From contig NZ_JACHVB010000012.1 of the NCBI RefSeq assembly GCF_014230085.1, positions 186,001-250,000 of the forward strand: DNA of 64,000 nt, read 5' to 3'. The translations under genes were made by a program, and so were the position numbers. The DNA is from Ruficoccus amylovorans. GTDB taxonomy: Bacteria > Verrucomicrobiota > Verrucomicrobiia > Opitutales > Cerasicoccaceae. This document shows positions 7,209-15,036 of this stretch, one piece after another (the stretch's first letter is position 1; every line of letters begins with the position of its first letter). Below the pieces are notes generated by a model. That model had not been told where the DNA came from. It did not search any database and worked only from the letters and a program-made list of their open reading frames with translations.

Positions 7209-9347
7209 TTACATCACGCCGATGGCTTCGAGGTACTTCTTGTTGATGTCGTACACGTTGGAGCGGATGGAGATGAAGTCGTCCAGTCCGGCCTCGGTGT
7301 AGGCGGGGCCATTCTCGCCGGGGTCGCCCGCGAGGATGATCTTGATACCGGGGGCCTCGGCCTTGAGGGCCTTGCAGAAGGCCGGGACGAACTCCACGTA
7401 GGCGTCGTCGGTGCCGCAGATGACGGTCAACTCCGAGCCGGAAGCCTTGACCCCGGCCACGGCGGCCTCGACGCTGTCGAAGCCGTCGGCGGCCACGATG
7501 TCGAATCCGCCCACCTCGAAGAAGCCGCGTGTGAAGTCGGCGCGGGCCTTGTGCTTGCGCAGCGGCCCCATCGTGGTGAGGAACATCTTTGGTCCGTGCC
7601 CTTTGGCCTGGGTGTAGGCGTCGGCGGCGTCGCGCATTTCCTCGAAAATCTGCGCGCCGCGCACGGAGGGCAGGGCGGTGACGGAGGGGACTTCGCCGGG
7701 CTCGGTGTGGAGCGCCTTGAAGATGGCCCCGAGGGTCGCGCCCTGGGAGGCGGCGGCGGCGAGGCGGTCGATCAGGCCATCGTCGCGGTCGGCCAGGGTG
7801 GAGAGGTCCACGTCCTTGGCGGCGGCCTTGACGGCCTCGACGCGCTGCTTCTTGACCTCGGAGAAGTCCGGGGTCGTCTTCGGCAGCGGCTTTTCCTTCA
7901 GGTTCGGGTAAAGATTGGTGCCGACGAGGTTGGCGCGGCGCTGGGTCAGCAGCTTGATGCGCCCGGCGTTGGTCTTGGCGATGCGGGCCTGGACGGAACC
8001 GCTCTGGAGCGCCGCGACCATGCAGCCTTCTTTTTCGATCTCCTGGAAAATGCCCCAGGCACCCTTGGCCACCTGGTCGGTCAGGTTCTCGATGAACCAC
8101 GAGCCGCCCGCCGGGTCGATCACGGCGCGCAGTTCGCATTCTTCCTGAAGGATGATCTGCGTGTTGCGGGCGATGCGGCGCGAGAAGGTGGTGGGGGTTT
8201 CGATCACCTCGTCAAACGGGCTCACGTGCATGCTCTCCACGCCGCCGACGACGCCCGAGAGGGCTTCGGTGGTGGTGCGCAGCATGTTCACGTAAGGGTC
8301 GTGGACGGTCTTGTTCCACAGGCCGGTACGACCGTGGATCTGCATGCGGGCCGCCTGACGGTCGCCGCCGAACTCGGAGACGATCTTCGACCACAGGATG
8401 CGGGCGGCACGCAGCTTGGAGACTTCCATGAAGAAGTTGGCCCCGAGCGTGAACTCGAAACGGATGGCCTTGGCCGCCTCGTTGATGTCGAGGCCGGCTT
8501 CCATCAGCTTGCGCAGGTAAACGGTCCCGGTGGCGAGGGCGCAGGCGAGTTCCTCGACCGCGCTGGCCCCGGCGTTGGCGTAGGGGAGGGTGGAGACGCC
8601 CACGGGCGTGAACTCCGGCGCGTTGTCCTTGCAGTAGCTGGCGAGCGCGGCCATGTCGGCGAAGGCTTCATCGAGCGAAACCGGCAGCGAGCCGGAACGG
8701 GCGAGCACGCCGAGCGGGTCGAGATTGAGCCCGCCCTTGAGGCTTTTGGCTTCCTTGCCCTGTTCCTTCAGCCAGGCCACCAGCAGGGCGGCGACGGCCA
8801 CGCCGCTGACGCCGGACTGGAAGTTGATATTGACCGCTTCGGGCACGACGTCCTTGAAAGCTTTTTGCAGGTCCTCAAGCGTGGCGACGGACAGGCCGCA
8901 GGCACCGACTTCGCCGACACCGGCCTCGGCCGGATCGCGCCCGGTCTGCCCCGCGATGTCGAGGGCGACGTTGAGGGCGTCCTGACCGCGCTGCATGTCG
9001 CTGAGCGCGGCGGCGTTAAATTCCTCCGGCAACCCGTAGGGAAGCTCCTGGGCGATTTTCCAGGCGTTCTTCAGGTAGCCTTCGTCCGTGGCGCCACGGG
9101 AGAAGTTAAACTCGCCGGGGAAGCTTTCGAGGTGCTCAAGGCCCTCCATGTCTTCCTGCCGGTAAATCGGCTGCAGCGTGATGCCTTCCGGCGTCGGCGT
9201 AAGCATCTTCTTGTCGAAGGGGGCGCCTTTGAGGAGTTTTTCCGCCGCTTCTTTCCAAGTGGCGTAATCGACGGGTGCGAACTCTTCGAGCAGGTTTAAT
9301 GCTTTCTGGTCGCCGACGGACGAGGTGGTCGTATCGGTGTTGCTCAT
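7209..9347 (-). CDS. mutA: Methylmalonyl-CoA mutase, small subunit
   Basis: 712 residues, somewhat longer than the typical small subunit (about 620-680). The barrel resembles MutB (LGANFFMEVSKLRAARILWS, RTGLWNKTVHDPYVNMLRTT, IARNTQIILQEE). In the C-terminal cobalamin-like domain the DxHxxG box is replaced (TTMGPLRKHKARADF), so it cannot ligate B12. That is normal for the non-catalytic subunit of the heterodimeric mutase. First gene of the mutAB operon, divergent from the epimerase operon; 178 bp between the starts hold the promoters of both. Confidence 0.94.
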   Translation of the reverse strand: MSNTDTTTSSVGDQKALNLLEEFAPVDYATWKEAAEKLLKGAPFDKKMLTPTPEGITLQPIYRQEDMEGLEHLESFPGEFNFSRGATDEGYLKNAWKIAQELPYGLPEEFNAAALSDMQRGQDALNVALDIAGQTGRDPAEAGVGEVGACGLSVATLEDLQKAFKDVVPEAVNINFQSGVSGVAVAALLVAWLKEQGKEAKSLKGGLNLDPLGVLARSGSLPVSLDEAFADMAALASYCKDNAPEFTPVGVSTLPYANAGASAVEELACALATGTVYLRKLMEAGLDINEAAKAIRFEFTLGANFFMEVSKLRAARILWSKIVSEFGGDRQAARMQIHGRTGLWNKTVHDPYVNMLRTTTEALSGVVGGVESMHVSPFDEVIETPTTFSRRIARNTQIILQEECELRAVIDPAGGSWFIENLTDQVAKGAWGIFQEIEKEGCMVAALQSGSVQARIAKTNAGRIKLLTQRRANLVGTNLYPNLKEKPLPKTTPDFSEVKKQRVEAVKAAAKDVDLSTLADRDDGLIDRLAAAASQGATLGAIFKALHTEPGEVPSVTALPSVRGAQIFEEMRDAADAYTQAKGHGPKMFLTTMGPLRKHKARADFTRGFFEVGGFDIVAADGFDSVEAAVAGVKASGSELTVICGTDDAYVEFVPAFCKALKAEAPGIKIILAGDPGENGPAYTEAGLDDFISIRSNVYDINKKYLEAIGVM

Positions 9348-9428
9348 GACTAACTGGTTGAGGGAATAAATTTGCTAATAACCCGCACAGGATTATGGTG
9401 GATCAGATAAGCTTCTGACCCCCAAAAC

Positions 9429-9497
9429 TGTCAATGCGAAAAATAAAATTTGTTTATCGCGAAATGGGTTGACTTTAGAAAAACTTATTCAATAAAT
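9429..9497. promoter_or_regulatory. Divergent promoter region between mutAB and the epimerase operon
   Basis: Plus strand: TTGACT at 9469-9474, 17-nt spacer, ATAAAT at 9492-9497, pointing to a leader of about 20 nt before the epimerase ATG at 9526. Minus strand: a perfect TTGACA (9429-9434 read in reverse), but with no good -10 at 17 nt (TATCTG at 19). The region is AT-rich compared with its surroundings. No cobalamin riboswitch motif was seen in the mutA leader. Confidence 0.45.
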
Positions 9498-9525
9498 CCA
9501 ATCCCGGTTAACAACTTTTAGCATC

Positions 9526-9927
9526 ATGTTACAGCAAATCGACCACCTTGGTATCGCCGTAAATTCTCTGGACGAGGCGATCCCGTACTATGAAAACGCC
9601 CTGGGCCTCAAGTGCGAGCATCGCGAAGAGGTTGCCTCCCAGAAGGTTCGGACTGCTTTCTTCGAATGCGGTCAGGTGCACATCGAGTTGCTCGAGCCGA
9701 TGAGCGAGGACAGCCCGATCGCGAAGTTCATCGCCAAGAACGGCGAAGGCATCCACCACATCGCCTTCCGTACCGACAACATCGAAGGCCAGCTCAAGCA
9801 GGCTTCCGATAACGGCGTGCGGCTGATTAATGAAGTGCCGGTGGATGGCGCGGGCGGCAAGCTCGTGGCCTTCCTCCACCCCAAGTCCACCCGCGGCGTG
9901 TTGACCGAGTTCTGCATGCCCAAGTAA
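9526..9927 (+). CDS. mce: Methylmalonyl-CoA epimerase
   Basis: 133 residues, standard length. Vicinal-oxygen-chelate (glyoxalase-like) fold that interconverts (R)- and (S)-methylmalonyl-CoA, linking the mutase to the carboxyltransferase. Metal-ligand positions are visible: IDHLGIAV with His7 at the N-terminus, GIHHIAFRT in the middle, and TEFCMPK with Glu at the C-terminus. First gene of the five-gene operon running to 13.9 kb; the next gene starts 44 nt downstream. Confidence 0.96.
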   Translation: MLQQIDHLGIAVNSLDEAIPYYENALGLKCEHREEVASQKVRTAFFECGQVHIELLEPMSEDSPIAKFIAKNGEGIHHIAFRTDNIEGQLKQASDNGVRLINEVPVDGAGGKLVAFLHPKSTRGVLTEFCMPK

Positions 9928-9971
9928 CGCGGCAGGTCCGCACCGACTGATCCCTTCAACCATTTTGCAAT

Positions 9972-11525
9972 ATGGCTATCGCAAAAGAACTGCTCGATGA
10001 GCTGAAAAAACGCCGGGAACGCGCTGACGCCGCCGGCGGCAAGGCAAAGATAGAGAAGCGCCACGAAAAGGGCCTTCTGTGCGCCCGTGAGCGCCTGGAA
10101 CTTTTCTTTGAAAAGGGCACCTTCCAGGAGTTCGGCAAGCACGCCCAGCACTCCTGCCACAACTTCGGCATGGAAACCAAGGACATGCCCTACGACGGCG
10201 TTGTCTGCGGTGTGGGCTATGTGGACGGACGTCCCGTAGCTGCCTTCAGCCAGGACTTCACCGTGGGTGGCGGCGCTCTGGGCCGTATCCACGCCAAGAA
10301 GATTGTGGACCTGATGGACTACGCGCATGACATGGGCATCCCCGTCGTCGGTATCAACGACTCCGGCGGCGCCCGCATCCAGGAAGGCGTGGACTCGCTC
10401 TCCGGCTACGGCCAGGTTTTCTTCAAGAACGTGTTCCTCTCCGGCGTGGTGCCGCAGGTGGCTATCATCGCCGGTCAGTGTGCCGGTGGGGCCGCTTACT
10501 CGCCCGCGCTGACGGACTTCCTCATCATGACGAGGACCAACGCGAACATGTTCATCTGCGGCCCCGGGGTCATCAAGGCCTCGACGGGTGAATCTTCGAC
10601 GCTGGAACAGTTCGCCACCGCCGACGCGCACGCCTCGGTCAGCGGCAACATCCACCTCATCGCCGAGGACGACAAGCACGCGCTCCAGCTTGCCAGCAAG
10701 CTGCTCTCGTACATGCCCTCGAACAACCTTCAGGACCCGCCCCACGCGCCGACTGAAGACATCGACCTGAGCGACGACCCCGGCATGAACGAACTCGTGC
10801 CGGAAAGCTCGAAGACCCCGATGGACGTCAAGGACGTGATCGACCGCATGGTTGATAAGGAGAGCTTCTTCGAGATCATGCCCGATTTCGCGAAAAACAT
10901 CGTGGTCGGCTTCGCCCGCATCCAGGGGATCGTGGTCGGGATTATCGCGAACCAGCCGACGGTCAAGGCCGGTACGCTCGACATCGACTCCTCCGACAAG
11001 GGCGCGCGTTTCATCCGTACCTGCAACATTTATAACATCCCGATCGTGACGCTGGTGGATGTTCCCGGCTTCATGCCCGGACTGGCCCAGGAGCGTGGGG
11101 GCATCATCCGCCACGGGGCCAAGATGCTCTTCGCCTACGCCTCGGCCACTGTGCCGAAGATCACCCTGATCCTGCGCAAAGCCTATGGCGGTGCCTATCT
11201 GGCCATGTGCAGCGCGGACATGGGCGCGGACATGGTCTTCGCCTGGCCGACGGCCGAGATCGCGGTCATGGGTGCCGAGGGCGCTGTCGGTGTGCTCTAC
11301 CGCAACGAGATCAAGGAGGCCGCTGACCCGAAGGCCAAGGAAGCCGAACTGCGCGAGGAATACCGCCACAAGTTCGCCTCTCCCTACCAGGCCGCCGAGT
11401 GCGCCATGATCACCGACGTGATCGAACCCAAGCAGACGCGCGCCGTGATTTCGCTTGCCCTGCGCAATACGCTCAGCAAGCGTGACACACGCCCGCCGAA
11501 GAAACACGGCAACATCCCGCTCTGA
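9972..11525 (+). CDS. mmdA: Methylmalonyl-/propionyl-CoA carboxyltransferase, 12S / MmdA type
   Basis: 517 residues, the usual length for this crotonase-fold carboxyltransferase. It moves the carboxyl group of (S)-methylmalonyl-CoA onto biotin, releasing propionyl-CoA. Typical features: RRERADAAGG and HEKGLLCARERLELFF at the N-terminus, GINDSGGARIQEGVDSLSGY (first oxyanion hole), GQCAGGAAYSPALTDF, GFMPGLAQERGGIIRHGAK (second half-site), YGGAYLAMCS and GAEGAVGVLYR. It sits between the epimerase and the gamma subunit with 4 nt between its stop and the next start, so it is the alpha subunit of a methylmalonyl-CoA decarboxylase-like complex. Confidence 0.95.
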   Translation: MAIAKELLDELKKRRERADAAGGKAKIEKRHEKGLLCARERLELFFEKGTFQEFGKHAQHSCHNFGMETKDMPYDGVVCGVGYVDGRPVAAFSQDFTVGGGALGRIHAKKIVDLMDYAHDMGIPVVGINDSGGARIQEGVDSLSGYGQVFFKNVFLSGVVPQVAIIAGQCAGGAAYSPALTDFLIMTRTNANMFICGPGVIKASTGESSTLEQFATADAHASVSGNIHLIAEDDKHALQLASKLLSYMPSNNLQDPPHAPTEDIDLSDDPGMNELVPESSKTPMDVKDVIDRMVDKESFFEIMPDFAKNIVVGFARIQGIVVGIIANQPTVKAGTLDIDSSDKGARFIRTCNIYNIPIVTLVDVPGFMPGLAQERGGIIRHGAKMLFAYASATVPKITLILRKAYGGAYLAMCSADMGADMVFAWPTAEIAVMGAEGAVGVLYRNEIKEAADPKAKEAELREEYRHKFASPYQAAECAMITDVIEPKQTRAVISLALRNTLSKRDTRPPKKHGNIPL

Positions 11526-11529
11526 TACC

Positions 11530-11904
11530 ATGACATTCGCAGCCACTTGCTCCCTGGCCTCACTGCTGTCGCAGTTCGAGGACTCACTCCACATCATGCT
11601 GGGGTTTGTATTCGTCATCGTGGTGCTGGCCATCCTGGCCGGTGTGACCCAGGCGGTCGGTTTTATCTTCTCGATGAAGAAGCCGGCTGCCCCGAAGCCG
11701 GTGGCCGCCGCCGCTCCGGCTCCGGCCGCTGCCGCGCCCGCCGCTTCCGAGGGGATCAGCCCCGAGGTGGTGGCGGTGATTGCCGCCGCCGTTCACACCA
11801 CGCTGGAACACCCGCACCGCATCCTGTCTATCCGCCCGTCTGCGGACCGCTACTGGGCCGCCGAAGGACGCCGCGAGATATTCCGCTCCCACAAGGTTAG
11901 ATAA
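11530..11904 (+). CDS. Na+-translocating decarboxylase gamma subunit (OadG/MmdD-like)
   Basis: 124 residues: a short N-terminus, one transmembrane helix (IMLGFVFVIVVLAILAGV), an Ala/Pro-rich linker and a C-terminal conserved patch (HPHRILSIRP, then EGRREIFRSHK). That layout is characteristic of OadG-type subunits that hold the carboxyltransferase on the membrane beta subunit. It starts 4 nt after the 12S gene and precedes the biotin carrier by 45 nt. Confidence 0.88.
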   Translation: MTFAATCSLASLLSQFEDSLHIMLGFVFVIVVLAILAGVTQAVGFIFSMKKPAAPKPVAAAAPAPAAAAPAASEGISPEVVAVIAAAVHTTLEHPHRILSIRPSADRYWAAEGRREIFRSHKVR

Positions 11905-11949
11905 GCACCCGAGAGATCCGCACACTAATTACAGAAAGACTTTACGCAC

Positions 11950-12345
11950 ATGAAGAAGCTCCGCATTACGGTTGAGAATAAGACCTACGAGGTCGAAGTT
12001 GAAGTTATCGGCCAGGAAGATGCCTCCCCGGTCGCCGCTCCCCGGCCTGTCGCCGCCAGCTCGGTTGCCGTGAGCGCCCCGGTGGCCGCCCCGGCTCCGG
12101 CCCCCGCGCCCGCCGCTGCCGCACCCGCCGGTGCCGGCGATGTGGTCAGCCCCCTGTCGGCGGTGGTCGTCTCGGTCGATGTGAAGCCCGGCCAGGCCGT
12201 CAAGGAAGGCGACAAGCTGATCACGCTCGAAGCGATGAAGATGAACACTTTTGTCAATGCGCCTCACGCCGGTACGGTTTCGGCCATCCACGTCGGCGCC
12301 GGTAACGCGGTCGAAGAAGGTCAACCTCTGCTGGCGCTTAGCTAA
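11950..12345 (+). CDS. Biotin carboxyl carrier protein (MmdC/1.3S type)
   Basis: 131 residues. Short N-terminal domain (MKKLRITVENKTYEVEV), an Ala/Pro/Val linker of about 40 residues, then a biotinyl domain with the attachment site EAMKMN (Lys97) and the closing half GTVSAIHVGAGNAVEEGQ. The swinging biotin carries CO2 from the carboxyltransferase to the beta subunit. As the only biotin carrier in the window, it probably also serves the 5S protein at 3.1 kb. SPLSAVVVSVDVKPGQ replaces the more usual PMPGxV start of the domain. Confidence 0.95.
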   Translation: MKKLRITVENKTYEVEVEVIGQEDASPVAAPRPVAASSVAVSAPVAAPAPAPAPAAAAPAGAGDVVSPLSAVVVSVDVKPGQAVKEGDKLITLEAMKMNTFVNAPHAGTVSAIHVGAGNAVEEGQPLLALS

Positions 12346-12389
12346 GCTCCGGCGGTTCCATCCAACACCCACAGGGGGCAACTGCGCTC

Positions 12390-13904
12390 ATGAGCGAATT
12401 AATCGACCTAATCCTGAACACCGGATTCTTCCATCTGGACTGGCGCATGCTGGTCATGTGGGGAGTCGTCGGTGTGCTGCTGTACCTGGCGGTACGGCAC
12501 AACTTCGAACCGCTTCTGCTGGTGCCGATCGCCTTCGGCGCGCTGCTGGCGAACCTGCCTTCCGAGGGCATGATCAACAAGCCCGCCGGGGAACTGGTTT
12601 CGCCGGTCAACGGGACAGTCGTCGCCGTCAATGCCGATGAACAGCGAAACGTCATCCTGCCTCACGTGCCGATCGAGCGGGTGGGGCACCTGACCAAGTT
12701 TTCCGACGAGGCCGATCTGGTGAATCTCTTTGAAGAGGAGAACGCCATCCAGAACCTCGACGAGCGCACGCTGATGGCCGTCATCCGGCCTGACCGGGGC
12801 GACCCCGAGCTGCTGCAGAAGCGCATCGCGGTCCCCTTCAACGGCACAACGATTGAAATCAGCCCCGAGGACTACCTCGTCTGGGCCGACGCCTCCGGCA
12901 ACATCAGCCGCCTCTACGTCGGGGCCGGTGAGAAAGTGAACAAGGGCCAGCCGCTGCTGCGCGTTTACAGCGACCACACGGGTGGCCTGTACCACTACAT
13001 TTCGTTAGGCATCCTGCTGGAGCTGTTCCCGCCGCTGATCTTCCTCGGTGTCGGCGCGCTGACCGATTTCGGCCCGCTGATCGCCAATCCGCGCACGCTC
13101 CTGCTCGGAGCCGCCGCGCAGTTCGGGGTCTTCGCCACCTTCATCGGGGCCATCCTGCTCGGGTTTTCACCACAGGCCGCAGGGGCCATCGGGATTATCG
13201 GGGGGGCCGACGGTCCGACCTCGATCTTCCTCGCCAACGCCCTCGCGCCGGACCTGCTGGCTCCCATCGCCGTGGCCGCGTACAGCTACATGGCTCTGGT
13301 GCCGCTGATCCAGCCCCCGATCATGACCGCGCTCACGACCAAGAAGGAACGCAAGATCCGCATGAAGTCGCTGCGCAAGGTCTCCAAGCTCGAAAAGCTG
13401 CTTTTCGCGCTGATCGTGACCGTGTTCTGTATCCTGCTGGTTCCGCCGGCAGCGCCGCTGATCGGTATGCTCCTGCTGGGTAATTTCCTGCGCGAGTGCG
13501 GTGTGACCGAGCGCCTTTCCAAGGCCGCCCAGAACGAACTGATCAACGTCGTGACGATTTTCCTGGGAACGAGCGTGGGTATCACCATGACCGGCGAACG
13601 CTTCCTGCGGGGCGAGACGCTGAAGATCCTCGCCCTCGGGGTGATCGCCTTCGGGGTGGCCACCGCCGCCGGTGTGCTCATGGCCAAGTTCATGAACCTC
13701 TTCTCGAAAAACAAGATCAACCCGCTGATCGGTTCCGCCGGTGTCTCCGCCGTGCCGATGGCCGCCCGCGTCTCGCAGGTCGTCGGCCAGAAGTACGATC
13801 CGGGCAACTTCCTGCTCATGCACGCTATGGGCCCGAATGTGGCCGGTGTTATCGGGACCGCGTTGGTAGCCGGCTACTTCATCAGCGTGCTGGCCCAGCA
13901 CTAG
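12390..13904 (+). CDS. Na+-translocating decarboxylase beta subunit (OadB/MmdB) with inserted domain
   Basis: 504 residues; the family is usually 375-435. It decarboxylates carboxybiotin and exports Na+. Classic motifs: FEPLLLVPIAFG near the N-terminus, FPPLIFLGVGALTDFGPLIANP, GIIGGADGPTSIFLAN (essential Asp) and SYMALVPLIQPPIM, ending with GPNVAGVIGTALVAG. Unusual is a soluble insertion of about 140 residues (residues 58-196, nt 12561-12977) in the loop between LLANLP and GGLYHYIS. It begins SPVNGTVVAV and ends LYVGAGEKVNKGQPLLRV, like the two halves of a biotinyl/lipoyl-type barrel but without a modifiable EAMKM lysine. Last gene of the operon, followed by a terminator. Confidence 0.93.
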   Translation: MSELIDLILNTGFFHLDWRMLVMWGVVGVLLYLAVRHNFEPLLLVPIAFGALLANLPSEGMINKPAGELVSPVNGTVVAVNADEQRNVILPHVPIERVGHLTKFSDEADLVNLFEEENAIQNLDERTLMAVIRPDRGDPELLQKRIAVPFNGTTIEISPEDYLVWADASGNISRLYVGAGEKVNKGQPLLRVYSDHTGGLYHYISLGILLELFPPLIFLGVGALTDFGPLIANPRTLLLGAAAQFGVFATFIGAILLGFSPQAAGAIGIIGGADGPTSIFLANALAPDLLAPIAVAAYSYMALVPLIQPPIMTALTTKKERKIRMKSLRKVSKLEKLLFALIVTVFCILLVPPAAPLIGMLLLGNFLRECGVTERLSKAAQNELINVVTIFLGTSVGITMTGERFLRGETLKILALGVIAFGVATAAGVLMAKFMNLFSKNKINPLIGSAGVSAVPMAARVSQVVGQKYDPGNFLLMHAMGPNVAGVIGTALVAGYFISVLAQH

Positions 13905-13948
13905 GCGTAAGCAAACGCCAGGGGATCGTCCGATTCCGCTATTTTTCC

Positions 13949-13982
13949 AAAACCGCCCGGTCACTCCGGGCGGTTTTTTTTA
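13949..13982 (+). terminator. Rho-independent terminator of the decarboxylase operon
   Basis: Stem AACCGCCCGG with its complement around a short loop, followed by eight T residues, 45 nt after the beta-subunit stop. Confidence 0.92.
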
Positions 13983-14023
13983 TGGCGGAAGTAGAGTTCG
14001 GGGCACGGGGAGAGGGAAGAGAG

Positions 14024-14132
14024 CTCACACGGAGGCATAGAGGCACGGAGGTTTCTTTCCGGACCCCACACAGGAACTCGGCCACGCGGCCTATCCTTCT
14101 CAAAGCCTTTGCGTCTTTGTGCCTTTGTGGTT
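14024..14132. repeat. Gene-less palindromic element of the GxxExxY-arm type
   Basis: Left arm 14024-14052 begins ctcacacggaggcatagagg; right arm 14102-14132 reads gcgtctttgtgcctttgtgg. These are the same two arm types that bracket the GxxExxY genes at 34.0 and 35.5 kb, here separated by only about 50 nt with no reading frame. It lies between the decarboxylase operon terminator and the convergent yqgE. Confidence 0.65.
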
Positions 14133-14155
14133 AAAAAATAAGAATAGCCTTGGCC

Positions 14156-14710
14156 TCAATTCAGGGTGGGGTCGTCCGGCGCGTCAGCGAGGAAGGCGAG
14201 TTCGGGCCAGGTGCTGGCGAGGATTTCGCGCCACATGGCCGGGCCGTCGAGCCCTTCCATCATATGGCCGTTGACAGGGATGACGAGCCAGGCGTTCTGC
14301 TGGCGCTCGGTTTCGAGTTGTCCCTCTGACCACCCGGCATAACCGAGAAAAGCCCGGACTTCCAGCTCCGGCGATTCGGCCATCAACTCCGTCAGCCGCT
14401 GCTCAGAAATGCCGAAGTACAACCGAAAGGCGGAACTCTCCGGCAGCCAGTGCCAGGCCGCCAGCAGGAGCTGGTCGCGCTGGACGGGGCCGCCTTCGTA
14501 CACGGGCACCTGGGCGAGCGGCCCGAAGGCGTACTCGCCATTCAGCGTGCCCAGGTTTTGGCCAGTGGGGCGGTTGATAATCACGCCGAGCGAGCCGTTC
14601 TCCTCGTCGTGGGCTGAGAGCAACACGATGCTTTTACGGAAGTTCGGGTCGTGCAGGCCGGGGTGGGCGACCAGCAGAGAACCGGAAAAGGGCTTCACAT
14701 CGTCGGGCAT
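14156..14710 (-). CDS. YqgE/AlgH family protein
   Basis: 184 residues from ATG 14710 (MPDDVKPFSGSLLVAHP). Family features: an N-terminal F.GSLLVAHP..(D)PNF.KSIVLL segment, GVIINRPTG, VYEGGPV and FLGYAGWSEGQLE, in the usual order and total length. Function is unknown in most bacteria; AlgH was named for an effect on alginate regulation in Pseudomonas. A longer frame runs upstream to 14773, but those residues are encoded by the CTAG-bounded element at 14719-14887, so I reject them. Confidence 0.9.
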   Translation of the reverse strand: MPDDVKPFSGSLLVAHPGLHDPNFRKSIVLLSAHDEENGSLGVIINRPTGQNLGTLNGEYAFGPLAQVPVYEGGPVQRDQLLLAAWHWLPESSAFRLYFGISEQRLTELMAESPELEVRAFLGYAGWSEGQLETERQQNAWLVIPVNGHMMEGLDGPAMWREILASTWPELAFLADAPDDPTLN

Positions 14711-14718
14711 GAGAAGGG

Positions 14719-14887
14719 CTAGGTCGTGTACGCAAACCTCACGACGAGGAGTTTTCTGCCATTTTTTAGGCAAAAATGAGGCTCTCGAAGCGAGGCAATT
14801 TGGCGAATTGTTGAGTTGAGGGAAATCATTTTGGGCGGAAAAGGGATAAAGAATCCGATGTTCAGGAGGTTTGCGTACACGACCTAG
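14719..14887. mobile_element. CTAG-bounded MITE-like element 1
   Basis: 169 bp with perfect inverted ends of 22 nt (outer part CTAGGTCGTGTACGCAAACC at 14719, complement ending at 14887) and CTAG at each boundary. No gene inside; the interior contains a short hairpin. It lies just upstream of yqgE, so it may carry or displace that gene's promoter. It shares its right CTAG with the next element. Confidence 0.75.
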
Positions 14888-15036
14888 TGTCCCGTTAGCT
14901 TAGTTCCTGATAAAAATATTTTCACCGCAGAGGCGCAAAGACGCAGAGCGAACTCTGTATCCATGAAGTTTTTTGTGCTTCTTGTGCCTTTTTGTGGCCA
15001 TTAACATTTGTTAAGAACTTAGCTAACACGACCTAG
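14884..15036. mobile_element. CTAG-bounded MITE-like element 2
   Basis: 153 bp, bounded by CTAG at 14884 and 15033. Imperfect inverted ends: ctagtgtcccgttagcttag on the left, and on the right the complement of CTAGGTCGTGTTAGCTAAG. The interior contains the caccgcagaggcgcaaagac and cttcttgtgcctttttgtgg arms. It is nearly identical to the element at 23254-23407 (about 98% by eye). The right-hand CTAG supplies the TAG stop codon of the dCMP deaminase gene. Confidence 0.85.

Noticed and set aside
7209-9347. Loss of the B12-binding DxHxxG motif in mutA
   Set aside because: Normal for the small subunit of heterodimeric methylmalonyl-CoA mutase, not a broken gene.
9348-9525. Cobalamin riboswitch in the mutA leader
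   Set aside because: No B12-box or the folded core expected; only AT-rich promoter-like sequence is seen.
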